From NCBI GenBank assembly GCA_003255065.1, contig QAOA01001442.1, positions 670,332 to 734,331 on the forward strand: a stretch of 64,000 nt of DNA. The letters run 5' to 3'. The translations under genes and the position numbers were made by a program. How positions within the stretch are numbered: the stretch's first letter is position 1; each line of letters starts with the position of its first letter. Source of the DNA: Cercis canadensis (lineage: Eukaryota > Streptophyta > Magnoliopsida > Fabales > Fabaceae). The notes beneath the pieces were generated by a model. The model was not told the DNA's origin. It made no database searches and saw nothing but the letters and a program-made list of their open reading frames with translations. Below are positions 14,619-24,929 of this stretch, one piece after another.

Positions 14619-15253
14619 CAAGTTGGCAAATTGTTTTGCTCTCCTAGTACCCACTCTCAGATGCTAGAATTTTAGATCTGGTTTGTAACTGTCAATTGTA
14701 TGTACATAATATGTCTTTCAATGTACTATCAATATCAACAAGAACAGAACATCATGAAAAAGTTTGGAGGGGAAAAGGGGTAAAATATGAATTCTTTTTG
14801 TTCCAACAAATAATGGTGGAAATATGCAGTTTATCAGAAAGGCTAATGTATGTGGACTGATTAATTTTGAGAAATGAAGTTTTGAGCAACCACTGTAAAG
14901 ACAATCTTACTGTAATACGGGCTTGCATATTTAGTTATTTACTGTGCTTCCTACTTGCCCAGCGTTTAAATATCGATGGCAAGCTATCAGGTGAGAATGC
15001 ATGAATTGGTAAATCTTCACATTTTTTGGCGAATCCTTTTCTTCGGAGCTTAATGGTCTAGGTAGTTTATAATGCTTTAGTTTGAAGAGTTAAGACTGTT
15101 CTCTGGAACTTAGAAGGGTGAGAAGTAAGGAGAAATATGATTTACCAAATAAGGTGACTCAATAAAGAATGATCTATACGGTCCGTTAATTTTTAAATTT
15201 GAGGAAATTTTTTAAGCAAAATTCAGCAGTTATGATTAAAGAAGTTATTAAAT
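14619..15253. other. 3' UTR of TRS85 and intergenic DNA
   Basis: Non-coding sequence after the TRS85 stop. The 3' UTR probably ends around 14.75-15.0 kb. Several AATAAA-like words occur (for example near 15162), but I cannot pick the real poly(A) site. No other feature was seen. Confidence 0.5.
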
Positions 15254-15275
15254 GGATTTGGGATCCAGTCATGTT

Positions 15276-15390
15276 AATAGTTAACATGACAGGATGTTTA
15301 TTAAATCTTAATCGTTCGTTTTGATTAAAAATATTTCAACGATGATGCCACGCGACCTGTTCCCATCAATAATAGTTAACATGACAGGAT
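15276..15390. repeat. 20-bp exact direct repeat inside the MULE left end
   Basis: The word aatagttaacatgacaggat occurs at 15276-15295 and again at 15371-15390. The first copy is also the right half of a near-palindrome, 15261-15295, in which ATCCAGTCATGTTAA faces TTAACATGACAGGAT. This suggests partial duplication of a terminal repeat rather than chance. Confidence 0.7.
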
Positions 15391-15489
15391 TTTTTCTCCA
15401 TCTGTTTCTGTTTCTCTTTTGCTACAGTCGTCGACACCATCCGTGGGCTCTTCCTCTGTCCTTCATCTGATTTTTTTTTACCTTTTTTC

Positions 15490-15714
15490 CTCTCTTTCTC
15501 TTAGATGATGCCAAGTCCCGCCGCAGTCATTGAGCACCATCTTAGCACCGAGGAAGGTATCGAATTCAATTTGAAGGTCTTGAAGAACCAAGTGAGCATG
15601 GACTTGTTGGCCTAGTTTCAAGAGGTTGCGGCCAATGAATAACTGGAATAACTGTGCATAGGACGAAAAGTGAGGAGGGTTCTGCTGGAGCAATGGTTGC
15701 AGCAGGGTAAACAA
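15490..15714 (-). pseudogene. Pentatricopeptide repeat (PPR) protein gene fragment
   Basis: The minus strand encodes a stretch with SYAQLFQLFIGRNLLKLG, GQQVHAHLVL and DTFLGAKMV. This is the usual N-terminal layout of PLS-class PPR proteins (organelle RNA editing or processing factors): 'SYA..L', 'LGQQ.HAH', 'FLGAK.V'. Similarity stops abruptly after GAKMV, where a full gene would go on for hundreds of residues. An upstream piece in another frame (to about 15850) looks like the matching N-terminal leader, so the copy is broken as well as truncated. It lies inside the transposon at 15254-17419, which suggests capture of a host gene. It is not expected to make a functional PPR protein. Confidence 0.6.
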
Positions 15715-15937
15715 GGTTGTCTTTCACTGTGGCCTTGAAGGAGCAGAGCGTGGTTCTGATGAGGGAAGAGCAATGGGGCGTGAGAGAGATTGAGAATGGG
15801 TGAGAAGAGAAATGAGTTGAGAATGGTTGAAGAATCGATATTTGGTTGTGGCATTGGCAGTGCGAGGAGGGAGAGAGGTGAAGAATCGATGAACAGGCAA
15901 GAGAGAAAGAGAAAAAGCGATAATTTTTTATTTTATT

Positions 15938-17128
15938 TTAGAGTAATCCTACAAATCAATCCTCGAAATATTTGAATTTTAACAAAATAGTGAGAAAGAT
16001 ATAAAACTACAAAATCATCTTTCAAAAATTAGATATTTATNAGATATAAAATTACAAAATCGTCCTTAAAAATTGGACATTTATGACAAAATAATCTTCC
16101 GTTAGCGTGAGCATGACATGTGGCAATTTAAAAAAAAAAAGGCACTTGTCAGCCAAGCGGTGTCGTATCATTTGGTCTCCATCTACCTTTATCTTCCTCA
16201 ATTTCTCTGTTGTGCTCGGTCAAAAGCCCTACCCCCATTTCTTCCATTTCTCATCCTCTTCACTCTACTTGGAGCCATTAGAGCTTTAACCAAAATCCAA
16301 ATGAGTAAAAGTTGATAGCCACACATCACAATTTCAGTTGATTTTGTCACATTTTGACACCAAATTTTGTTTTTCAGTTAGTTCGTCTGAGTCTTTCACA
16401 ATTTATAAATAGCTAGCAGAGAAAGAGAGAAATATATCATTTTTTAGTTACTGACTGAGTAATTGAATGTGATAATTAAACTGCACAAATAATCTTCACT
16501 TATAGTAAAAGTAGATTTGAGGCAATGCAAAGGACAGCAATCGATAGCAATATTATGACAAAACTAGTTTTTAAATCAAAATATAAAGTGTATAAACTTC
16601 GGAGATCAGATTTGATGAATGAAATTTAAAGCTAATGCATTCCAGCATGTTATTTTAATAAGAATACCAATATAGAAAAGGACAAGAACATAATGAAGGA
16701 GTACTCTTTTGAAGTATGATGAGGGAGTGTAAGTAGGAAGAGGAAAAGTAAGTGCCGAGGATGAGAAAAAGAAGAAATGGGGGTTAGGGTTTTTTTACTG
16801 AGCACAACAGAGAAATGGAAGAAGATGAAGGTAGATGGAGACTAAATAATACGACACCACTTGGCTGACTAGGAGCTTTTTTTTAAAAAAAAAAAAAATT
16901 GTCACATCAGCAGATAACATTTTAAATTGTCATACATGTCCTTAACGTGTCACTTAATGGTGCCACATCAGTCATTTTGTCACTAGTTAACAGCTCACAC
17001 TAACGGATGACCATTTTGTTATGGATGTCTAATATTTGAAGAACGATTTTGTGGTTTTGTATCTTTCATGAACCATTTTATCGAAACTCAAATCTTTCGA
17101 AGACTGATTTGTAAGTTTACTCTTTATT
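15938..17128. mobile_element. Long inverted-repeat (fold-back) DNA element, nested
   Basis: The left arm, about 15938-16265, and the right arm, about 16745-17128, are inverted copies. The ends read agagtaatcctacaaatcaa and, reverse-complemented from the right, aagagtaaacttacaaatca. Further in, matching blocks include 'ttgtgctc..' / 'gagcacaacagagaaatgga' and the C-rich/G-rich pair around 16232 and 16778. The arms are 320-380 bp and clearly diverged. The flanks share 'tttattttat', a possible 10-bp target duplication, but the context is low complexity. It has no coding capacity, and it sits within the MULE-like element. Confidence 0.6.
15997..16084. other. Assembly overlap around single N at 16041
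   Basis: A 44-base stretch before the N (15997-16040) is repeated with small differences after it (16042-16084). The opposite arm of the fold-back element has only one copy at the corresponding place, which supports an unmerged overlap over a real duplication. Confidence 0.65.
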
Positions 17129-17428
17129 TTATCATAACACATGAGTATTTTATATTATATTAACGTATATAAGTAATTTTTATATTTTATTTTATTTTTT
17201 TAAATAAATTTAAAAAATTAACTTGTACTATTATTTATACATTAATTATTTTTATATGATATAATATATTATATAAATATATAAAAAACCTTTTTTTTTA
17301 ATGAAAATAAGTGATGTGGCATCATCTAAGTTATTGAAATATTTTAAATGATGATGAATGTTCAAAATTTAACAAACACCACAATGTCATGTTAAAAAGC
17401 AAGGATCTAGATCCGTCCCACGTACATT

Positions 17429-17751
17429 TAACATAAAAACTTTGAATGATGATTCTCACACATGAACTGAGATAATGTGTAAGATTTAAACAAGTATATA
17501 ATTTGTAAGATTAGAGGAAGTGAGTTTAATTAAATGTAAATATTATTATATAAAAATATGAAGTAATATAAATATAATTAGTGTATAAGTAATAATTTTT
17601 TTTCTGTCTTGAAGAGAAAAATATCTACATTCTCACTCACCTTTTTTCTTGTTGTGCATAATATTTCTGCTGAAGAAAATAATTAAACTCTACCAATCTT
17701 TGCGTGTGATTTTAATTTCATTAAAGGGAGAAGGGAAGTGTATATGATTTA
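17429..17751. other. AT-rich intergenic DNA, nothing assigned
   Basis: AT-rich sequence between two transposable elements. I see no gene, RNA or repeat that I can support here. Confidence 0.5.
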
Positions 17752-18090
17752 AAGAAAATTATTATTTAGTTTTAAAAGTTTAAAAAAAAAATTTGGTTTT
17801 AAATAAAATAATCTTTTAATTTAGTTTCTCTTATATTGTGTAAAATGTCTTAAACACCATTTAATACTATTTAGTTAATTTATTAATTTATGTAATTATT
17901 TTTTAATACTATGTAATTATTCTTTAATACTATATGATTATTCTGTTTATATATATAATTATTATATTAAAATAAACAAAATAATTTTATATATAAATAA
18001 ATGATCTATTTACATAAAAGAATATTTGAACATTTTAGAGAAGCCAAATTAAAAAATTATTTTATTTAAAACTAAACAATAATTTTCTCT
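17752..18090. mobile_element. 339-bp MITE
   Basis: The terminal regions are inverted copies over about 60 bp. The left side reads aagaaaattattatttag and 'aataatcttttaatttagtttctct'. The right side, reverse-complemented, reads agagaaaattattgtttag and 'aataattttttaatttggcttctct'. The flanks atgattta (17744-17751) and atgactta (18091-18098) differ at one base and may be an 8-bp target duplication, which would fit the hAT superfamily. It is non-coding. Confidence 0.5.
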
Positions 18091-18226
18091 ATGACTTATT
18101 TACTAGTAATAAATTAGCAAAAAAAAAAAATTGGGAGAGGAACCCGCTGTGACCACCTCTAACGGTGCGTTTTGATGGTCCTTGTCTCTTCCTTCTCCAT
18201 TCTGATTTATGAGTGAGGGTTTACAC

Positions 18227-20602
18227 CAGTGTTTTAAAAATTGGATTGGACTGAGCAGTTTGACTGGTTGAATTGGTGCCTGATCTGAATTTTGGTTTGG
18301 TTTGGTTCAGGGTCTAAAACCGTTTGAGCGGTTAAACCGGTATGAACCGGTACCGGTTTTCAATAACCGGCCGGTTCACAAAGAAGATAAGTTTTGGTCA
18401 GATTTTCCAAAAAACGGTGCCGTTTTGGCACCTGTTTCTAACAGCTGAACTCCTTCCTCCCTCCCCTCGACCTTCTGCTTCTATTTTCCCAAAATCCATT
18501 CTCAAATCCCTAGCCACAATCTCACTCTCCCTCATTCCCTCTGCAAGTTTCTATCTTCTCGTGCCGGCGTCCTTCTGTTTCATTGCCTTTCCTTTTCCTT
18601 CGCTTTCTGGTTATGCAGGCTTTATCGGAGGCTGCAATATATAAAGGTACGCTTTCTCTACGCGTTGCAAATCAAAATCAATACCCATGTAATCCCCCTT
18701 GCTCGCAGGTTATCATCTGGGTTTCACTTTTTCATCTAATGTAGAAATGGGTTAGCGGAAATTTGTGATTTTGGCGATTGAGTCGGGTTTGCGGAACTTT
18801 CCCTGAGTTCTGTTTTTGTTCTATTGGTTTCGTTTCATTGGGTGCGTTTTCCTGTCTATCTGTTTCTATTGTTTTCTGGGTTGAAATTATCTTCCAAAAT
18901 GCTTAAGTTTCTTGTTCTTGGTTTTTTCTTCCTCTTTGTTTCTGAACTATATCACTGCTGATAAGCTTATTGTTTTGGAATAGAATTAGTTGTTAGAAAA
19001 TTGGGTGTACTATAAAGTGATAAAATTTATTCATATATGATTATATGGAGAGCTTGGTACATCTTATTAATGAAGTAAGACTATTTATAGGACCTGTTAT
19101 TTTGACTTTTGGTCCTTCTTATTACTTAACGTGCTGTGAAAAACTGTAAGACAACATGAAGTTTATGGACAATGAAATTGAAAGATTGCATGGAGTTATG
19201 TTTCTTTGCTTTTACAAAAGGGATAAAACTTTGGAAGTTTGATTAATGAAGTAAACTAATGTAAGCTGTTAAAGAGCTAAACTACCGCAGATATGAACTC
19301 AGTATGACAATCGTTCCTATATTTCTCGAAATTACAGTACTAGCCTTGTCTTAGATGACATAGGGGATAACAAGTTGAATAAGCAGGGGGGGTTGAAACC
19401 TCTATTTCCATGCACTTAATTAGTCTTCAAAGGACTCTGTCATCTAATGGCTACTTTCTCTGTTACAGTGTTTCCTCATTCCTAAGTAATGCTTCTCTTA
19501 GCACATGATAATGTAAAAGCTGTTTTATTTTGGCTTACAGTTTTTAAAGAAAACATTAGTTAGGAAGAAAGTTGCCTATTTGATTGCTGCTAAGAGGTTG
19601 TGTTCCTTCCATGGAAATATTTCAGAGAAGTGCTTTAGTTCTTAGAGAAATTTTATGGGATGGAAAATTTGTGAAATCAAAATGTGTAAATCATGAAAAA
19701 GAAAGCTGATTTATTGAAGCCTATAGTATACTTAAATTGGTGCTCATTATGTATTATCATAGCTTTTTGGCCTCTTATAGTGCTCACTTAATTTGATTTA
19801 TGTTCATATGTTATAGAGGTTATGCTGTAAATTATTGTTATATATCTTGTTACATGGTCGAGATAACAATTCATTTATTTTATTTATCAAAACGTTGATG
19901 TGAATTTGTGTTGAAGCTTGTAGTTGAACCATTCATATTATTTCTTTCTCTGCATGTTTGTATGATTCAATAAAAATCTTATATGAATATACTCTTAGTA
20001 TTACTGCTGTGATCACTTTAAAGTATTACTGCATAACTTTCTAGTTTTATCCTCCTTAGCAGTATTCCTTCTTTGTACTGCAGAATAGTACAGCTATATA
20101 TACTTAGATCGTGTTGGTTTAGACTTTAGATTTATATACTTGTGCAGATCCAGATCCAAATATGGAGATGGAGTCTTGTTTCCTTGTTCACAATTCACAT
20201 ATACAAGATCTGAAAAATGAATGCACTGATAAGAGATCACTTTCAAGTTATAAGTTGGCCAACCCCCATAGGCTCACTATAAATTCTTTGGCAGAAAGAC
20301 AGCTTGCGGCCTTTGCACAAATATTGAAACATGATACATCTCTTGGCTTGATGCTCTTCTCTTGGCTGGCAGAAAAACTTGTGCATTTTACTTATGTATT
20401 TGGTTTTGATGATTTTAAGACTATGTATTTTAATTTTTAAGTTTGAGATTTTCACTTATGAGTTGAGTTTGATAATTTGTTCTTTATCTTCCATGTTTTC
20501 CTTTTGAATTTTTAATTTTGGAAAAAGCTTCGGTTAAACCGGTTCGACCGGGCAGTCCAACCGGTTTTTTTTTGCCAAACCGATCCGGCTTTTAAAACAT
20601 TG
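18227..20602. mobile_element. Non-autonomous hAT element with internal gene-like sequence
   Basis: A perfect 8-bp target duplication, gtttacac, flanks the element (18219-18226 and 20603-20610), as expected for hAT insertions. The termini are CAGTGTTTTAAAA on the left and, reverse-complemented, CAATGTTTTAAAA on the right. Both subterminal regions are crowded with ACCGG/CCGGTT words (18310-18375 and 20535-20590), a common hAT layout. It encodes no transposase. The interior holds a CT-rich leader-like stretch and a two-exon reading frame (separate entry). The insertion splits the region upstream of the bS21 gene: sequence before 18219 and after 20610 would be contiguous without it. Confidence 0.85.
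18613..20440 (+). CDS. Putative captured reading frame inside the hAT element (2 exons, 108 aa)
   Basis: Exon 1 at 18613-18646 (MQALSEAAIYK) ends in AAAG followed by gtacgc. A candidate acceptor, ttgtgcag, precedes exon 2 at 20148, and the frames join to give ..AAIYKDPDPNMEMESCF.. through to a stop at 20440. A CT-rich, 5'-UTR-like stretch lies upstream of the ATG. I do not recognise the protein. The last ~20 residues may be read-through of a former intron after SWLA, so the fragment is probably the start of a larger host gene. Whether it is transcribed is unknown. The join is my inference from splice signals and frame only. Confidence 0.35.
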
Positions 20603-20610
20603 GTTTACAC

Positions 20611-21230
20611 TTTCACAGTATTAGCCTCATTTGGGGCTGGAGATCATTGGCTCCCTCTCTTGCTCGTCGGCATTTCTCACACCCGAGGGTTCTAGTCCAC
20701 ACCATTTTCGGCTGCTGCGTCTCATCTATCTTTACTGAGGTTAGCTCTTGAAAATCTCTCACTCTGCAGGTTTCTCTCTATTCCGCTTGCTTTTGATTCC
20801 CTTGCCCTTTAGAGCTTGAGTTTGATCTTTTTCCTCATTGCTTTGCTTGTGGACAAACGAATTTCTTACTCGGTATCTGCCTGTCCTTGTAATTTTGCAA
20901 CTCATTTCTCCCACATTTGATGAATTGGAAAGTGTTGGTGAATTTATTATGCTCTTCCTACGTTTTGGTTATCTGTCTTCTTAGTTGGCCTGGTTGCATC
21001 AATTTATGCTCTTACTACTCTTTTAACTTCATAAGGGAATTTATTCTGTTTTTCTCCCTCTAAACTTTTTTCAGAACAATCTTCCCTCACATGATTTTTG
21101 TTTTTTTTTTTTTTTTTTTGGTGGTTTTGATAATGGACTTTTGATCTGGTTCTTTTTTATTTTTTTTAATTTATATACCAGTGCTTGATATCAAAAGAAA
21201 CAGTTGTAGCAAAGGCCTTATCCCCTGAAT
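20611..21230 (+). promoter_or_regulatory. Leader region of the bS21m gene with probable 5'-UTR intron
   Basis: After the hAT element comes CT-rich leader-like sequence (20640-20770). A plausible 5'-UTR intron runs from a donor near 20740 (gttagc) or 20769 (gtttct) to the acceptor 'ttatataccag' ending at 21181, with 50 nt left before the ATG. A poly-T run lies at about 21103-21119. The promoter itself is probably interrupted or displaced by the hAT insertion. Confidence 0.35.
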
Positions 21231-21563
21231 ATGAACTCAGTTGCAAGGCATGTGTCAAGCCTTTTCAGACAGTCAAGTTGGGCCATTGAACCACTGAATC
21301 ATGGGCATCATCAATTGCAGCAGTTTCAGCAATGCAGAGGCATACGAGTGAAGGTCCTAAATGGGAACCTGGAACAAGCGCTGGCAGTGATGCAGCGTAA
21401 GATGCGATCAAGTGGAATGGAGCGAATGTTACAGCTTGTGCAGAGACACCATATCAAGAACTCTGAGAAGCGTAAATTGGCCCGAAGAAACTTGGAGTAT
21501 AAGATTCGATCCCAGGAATTTGCTCGCAAACTTAAAGCCGTTCTGGCTGACAAAGTCAGGTAA
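21231..21563 (+). CDS. Mitochondrial ribosomal protein bS21m, 110 aa
   Basis: Small-subunit ribosomal protein of the S21 family. The basic N-terminus (MNSVARHVSSLFRQSSWAIE) fits a mitochondrial targeting peptide. From about residue 36 comes the S21 core: RGIRVKVLNGNLEQAL, then VMQRKMRSSGMERMLQLVQR, and the Lys/Arg-rich helix EKRKLARRNLEYKIR. In bacteria bS21 sits near the 3' end of 16S rRNA and helps mRNA binding; the plant nuclear copies serve organelles. There is a single coding exon. The stop TAA overlaps a potential splice donor (AG|gtaatt), so a slightly longer spliced C-terminus is possible. The gene lies just downstream of the hAT insertion. Confidence 0.85.
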   Translation: MNSVARHVSSLFRQSSWAIEPLNHGHHQLQQFQQCRGIRVKVLNGNLEQALAVMQRKMRSSGMERMLQLVQRHHIKNSEKRKLARRNLEYKIRSQEFARKLKAVLADKVR

Positions 21564-24342
21564 TTAGAGGCCTCTATCAAAAACCAACTTTTGTCCATTA
21601 TAACATATTACTACGATTGGATGTATGTTCTGACTTCTGAGTCTTGCTTTATTCTTTTTTTTTTAAAAAAAAAAGATAAAAGTTTTAAATGGATGATTGT
21701 CATTGAATTTCAAAATATATGCTAGAGGTCCAAAAAATTGTATGTGACACCATCACTTTGTTTACAACTGTATACTTTTCCCTTCATATAGAATACAAAT
21801 AAACCTTAGGTTTCTCTCTCATCCAATTTGTCTGGGTTAGCTGAATTTGTGAGGATTGCTGAGAAAGATAATAGGATTGAGATGACAAAGATGCTTATCT
21901 TGTAGCTTAAGTTTCTCTGTTTGGCATGCAATCTGTGACCAAATCATATGTGAAACCTTGCATTGTGTGGGTAAGGTACTGCATCTAGGGGCCTCTTCTT
22001 TCAAACCATTGGTAAACTCTAGTGCATAAAATTCATATGGTGACATTTGAGTTTTTAGAGAATTTTCAGGATTCTTGTCCCTTGGATGAATTCAATCCCT
22101 TTCATGTCTAAAAACATTTTCGGTCATTATTAGGAAAGTGGTTGTTTCTTCTATGGATATAGTCGATGTTGATTTCTGGGATTTCAAACAATATCATACT
22201 TGGAGACTGTATTTGATTATAACTTGATATTTAGTAATCATTAATCTTCCCTGTTGCTCCACTTCTGTGGAGATTTGCCAGGGCATTTTACCTCTTTCCT
22301 TCAATATGAAAATATGGGAATTAGTTTAAAAGTTAAAGGCCAAATTGGGTCTAATACCATATTGTCCCAACCTGGAGGATTTCGTGTATATGCTGTTTCC
22401 TCTCATTCCCTTTGGTTAAGAGTTTGTTTCCTTTGTTCTTTCTGATTTCCAAATTTTTAAGTTCATATTTTGCTTCTATCTATACTTTTGTCCTGATACT
22501 TTCAATTGGAATGTGGCAGGGGCCTCTGACAAAGGTATACTGTTATTCTGGAAAAAAAGAAAAGAAAAGGTGTTACAGTAAGCTCCAATTATTTGGTTGG
22601 GAGCTTCTCTTTTTTCTTTGTCTATCTTTCCTCTTCTGCTATTGTTATGCTGCCTTCCCGCTCTCTTGTTTGGCTGGCGCCATTTACTGTTGTGACAATC
22701 ATACTGCAAAATAAAAGTTCAGTTGGCACATTCTTCAGCTTGCATGGATTCATGTGTATTTTGGGGATTGAAATTTTGGGCATCAGATGTTCGAATATAA
22801 TTCAATATCTTATTTTTTGGCCAGACATATGTTAACTAACATAGGGCCATGCTATGACGAGGTCAACCAGTTGTTTTTTTGTGGTCAAGACCTGCGATTT
22901 GGGTGGAGATATATGTTGAAACCACTATTGCTTGATGGGAATAGTTTTCAGTAATTGCATTAGGAACTAGGAATCATTAAATAGAAGGAGAGGCATTCCT
23001 TATGCTCATGAAATATTCAGAATGTTGAGAATAATCTTAGTTTTACGGATAATGGATGACCATTTTCAGAGAGTTTTGACGAAGTCCTATTGTAATGACA
23101 CTTAATTGTGTCCATCACTATCTCATTTTGAGTGGTCACGTCAGTGTGGAAAACAAACATGTGGAGGATGGGAAACATAAATGGTGGTAGTTTCTAGTTG
23201 TAACTAACCTATACGGAGAGGAGTGATAACTCGAATAATCAGTAGTGGATGATAACTTGTGTCTTTAGCCAGTAGTTTACATTGTATACTGGACCTTTAT
23301 TAACTGGTTCATAAGGAAAACAATGTTCAAATCATTTAACTAAGTTAACTATACTGGAAAGGAAAGATGAAATATGTCCGTGCAGGGGTTTCTATCTAGC
23401 TTATTAACTCTTCTTTTAACTAGAGCAGGACATAAGCTTAATTCTTACAATCACCTATCTTTTCTTTGCACCATTTTCATTATTGGCTTTGATGCATACA
23501 ACTTTGTTCAGCCAGAAGAAGTAGTGAGTAATTGCATGTCAAATTTTCATTTTGGAGCTGGACATATCAATCTTTCTTCTGTGGAGGACTTTCTTTTTTG
23601 GGGAGGTGAAAGGCACTTCCTGTCAGGGACTTGATTTAAAATCTTCCCAGTAATAATATTCATAATTTTTTTCTTGATCTAAAAGAAAAAAATAAAAATT
23701 AGTCATGGGTTTTTGCATGAAATCAGATCAGTTTGAAGGATCCGATCAAAATTAGTTGGATGCGCATAACAATATACTGATTTTAGAAGTGAACTTCCAA
23801 AAATGACCAAGATTTCCTAGTAGATAAGATCTCTCTATTTATTTATTTTTCCCCCTATATTTGGTTTGAAAGCCAAATGGCTAAGGTGAGTGCTAATTAA
23901 AATCATATCTAGAGACTAGAGGCTCTATTGTATTTTGTTTTATCTTTTCAAACTTGCTTTGAGGCTAAGCAAAAGCCGCCAAATTTAGGAAGAAGCCCAA
24001 GAGAGGTAAGTTAAAGGTTATCTAGTAGTAACAAACTGAATCAATTCAAAGTTTCAAACCCTCTCTAGTCTCTACTCTACGCGTTTTCGTTTTGGTTCTT
24101 CAACCTCACCAGTCACCGCGGCAATACGAAGTTTCTGCCTTGGAACCAAACCCAAGGCAGACCCGGTCGGCCTTTTTTCCTTCTTTGTTTGTCACCTTTG
24201 GGAGATTAGATATTTCCTCTTAAGGTCCCTTGTCCACGTCATCATCGTCCACGTCCTCCCCTCCCTCCTCTAACCCCCTTTGACTTATGAGCAACCATCT
24301 CTCCCTCTCTTAAAATCCTATATCCGAATTAGTTCAGCTGGA
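21564..24342. other. 3' UTR and intergenic DNA
   Basis: About 2.8 kb without a supported gene. Short frames occur (for example 22412-22835 and 23374-23634), but they lack similarity I can name and have T-rich, intergenic-type composition. The last few hundred bases, with CT-rich and 'cacgtc' motifs near 24240-24300, are probably promoter and leader of the syntaxin gene. Confidence 0.5.
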
Positions 24343-24929
24343 GACCCAGACTCCGTTTGACAAGTCTCCTCCTTTATCCTTCTTCATCTTCAAACTCTTC
24401 CCTATATTAACCATTGGCCTTCAAGCCACCATTAGAGCCACACCCTCAACCTTATAGCTCTCAATTTTTGCTGGCATTTTTATTTTATCCATTTCTTTGT
24501 TTTTGATTATTTTATCTCCAATCCTATCTGATTGAATTCTCCCAAGAGTTTTTTTGAGAAAAAAAAAAAGATGAATGACTTGTTCTCCGGCTCCTTCTCC
24601 CGCTTCCGTAGCGAGGAAGCGTCGCCAGGCCGGGACCNGACCCAGACTCCGTTTGACAAGTCTCCTCCTTTCTCCTTCTTCATCTTCAAACTCTTACCTA
24701 TATTAACCATTGGCCTTCAAGCCACCGTTAGAGCCACACCCTCAACCTTATAGCTCTCAATTTTTGCTGGCATTTTTATTTTATCCATTACTTTGTTTTT
24801 GATTATTTTATCTCCAATCCTATCTGATTGAATTCTCCCAAGAGTTTTTTTGAGAAAAAAAAATGAATGACTTGTTCTCCGGCTCCTTCTCCCGCTTCCG
24901 TAGCGAGGAAGCGTCGCCAGGCCGGGACC
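24343..24929. other. Assembly overlap around single N at 24638 (false syntaxin start)
   Basis: 24343-24637 is repeated at 24639-24929 with only a few differences, and the N sits exactly at the joint. The repeated segment holds the 5' UTR and the first 22 codons of the syntaxin gene, so an ATG with [20 protein letters not shown] also appears at 24571. That copy runs straight into the N and is not a second gene. Confidence 0.88.

Larger units (their letters stand above)
15254..17419. mobile_element. Mutator-like element carrying a PPR gene fragment (Pack-MULE candidate)
   Basis: The outer ends form a degenerate inverted repeat of about 100 bp. On the left, 15254-15350 starts ggatttgggatccagtcatg and contains 'aaatatttcaacgatgatgccac'-like sequence. 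On the right, 17312-17419 contains the reverse-complement counterparts (gtggcatcatc, ttgaaatattt, tgtcatgtta, agatcc). The left end nearly matches the ends of the small Mutator-type MITE at 31166-31346, so both belong to one family. Inside lie a PPR gene fragment (about 15490-15715) and a second nested inverted-repeat element (15938-17128). I could not find a matching 9-bp target duplication, so the exact ends are uncertain. No transposase frame is present, so it is non-autonomous. Confidence 0.55.

Noticed and set aside
18342-18644. A 100-codon frame starting MNRYRFSITGRF
   Set aside because: Its first part is the ACCGG-rich subterminal repeat of the hAT element; the spliced frame from 18613 is the better reading.
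24571-24637. A second syntaxin start (22 codons) upstream of the real gene
   Set aside because: It is part of the duplicated flank of the N at 24638 and runs directly into the N; treated as an assembly overlap.
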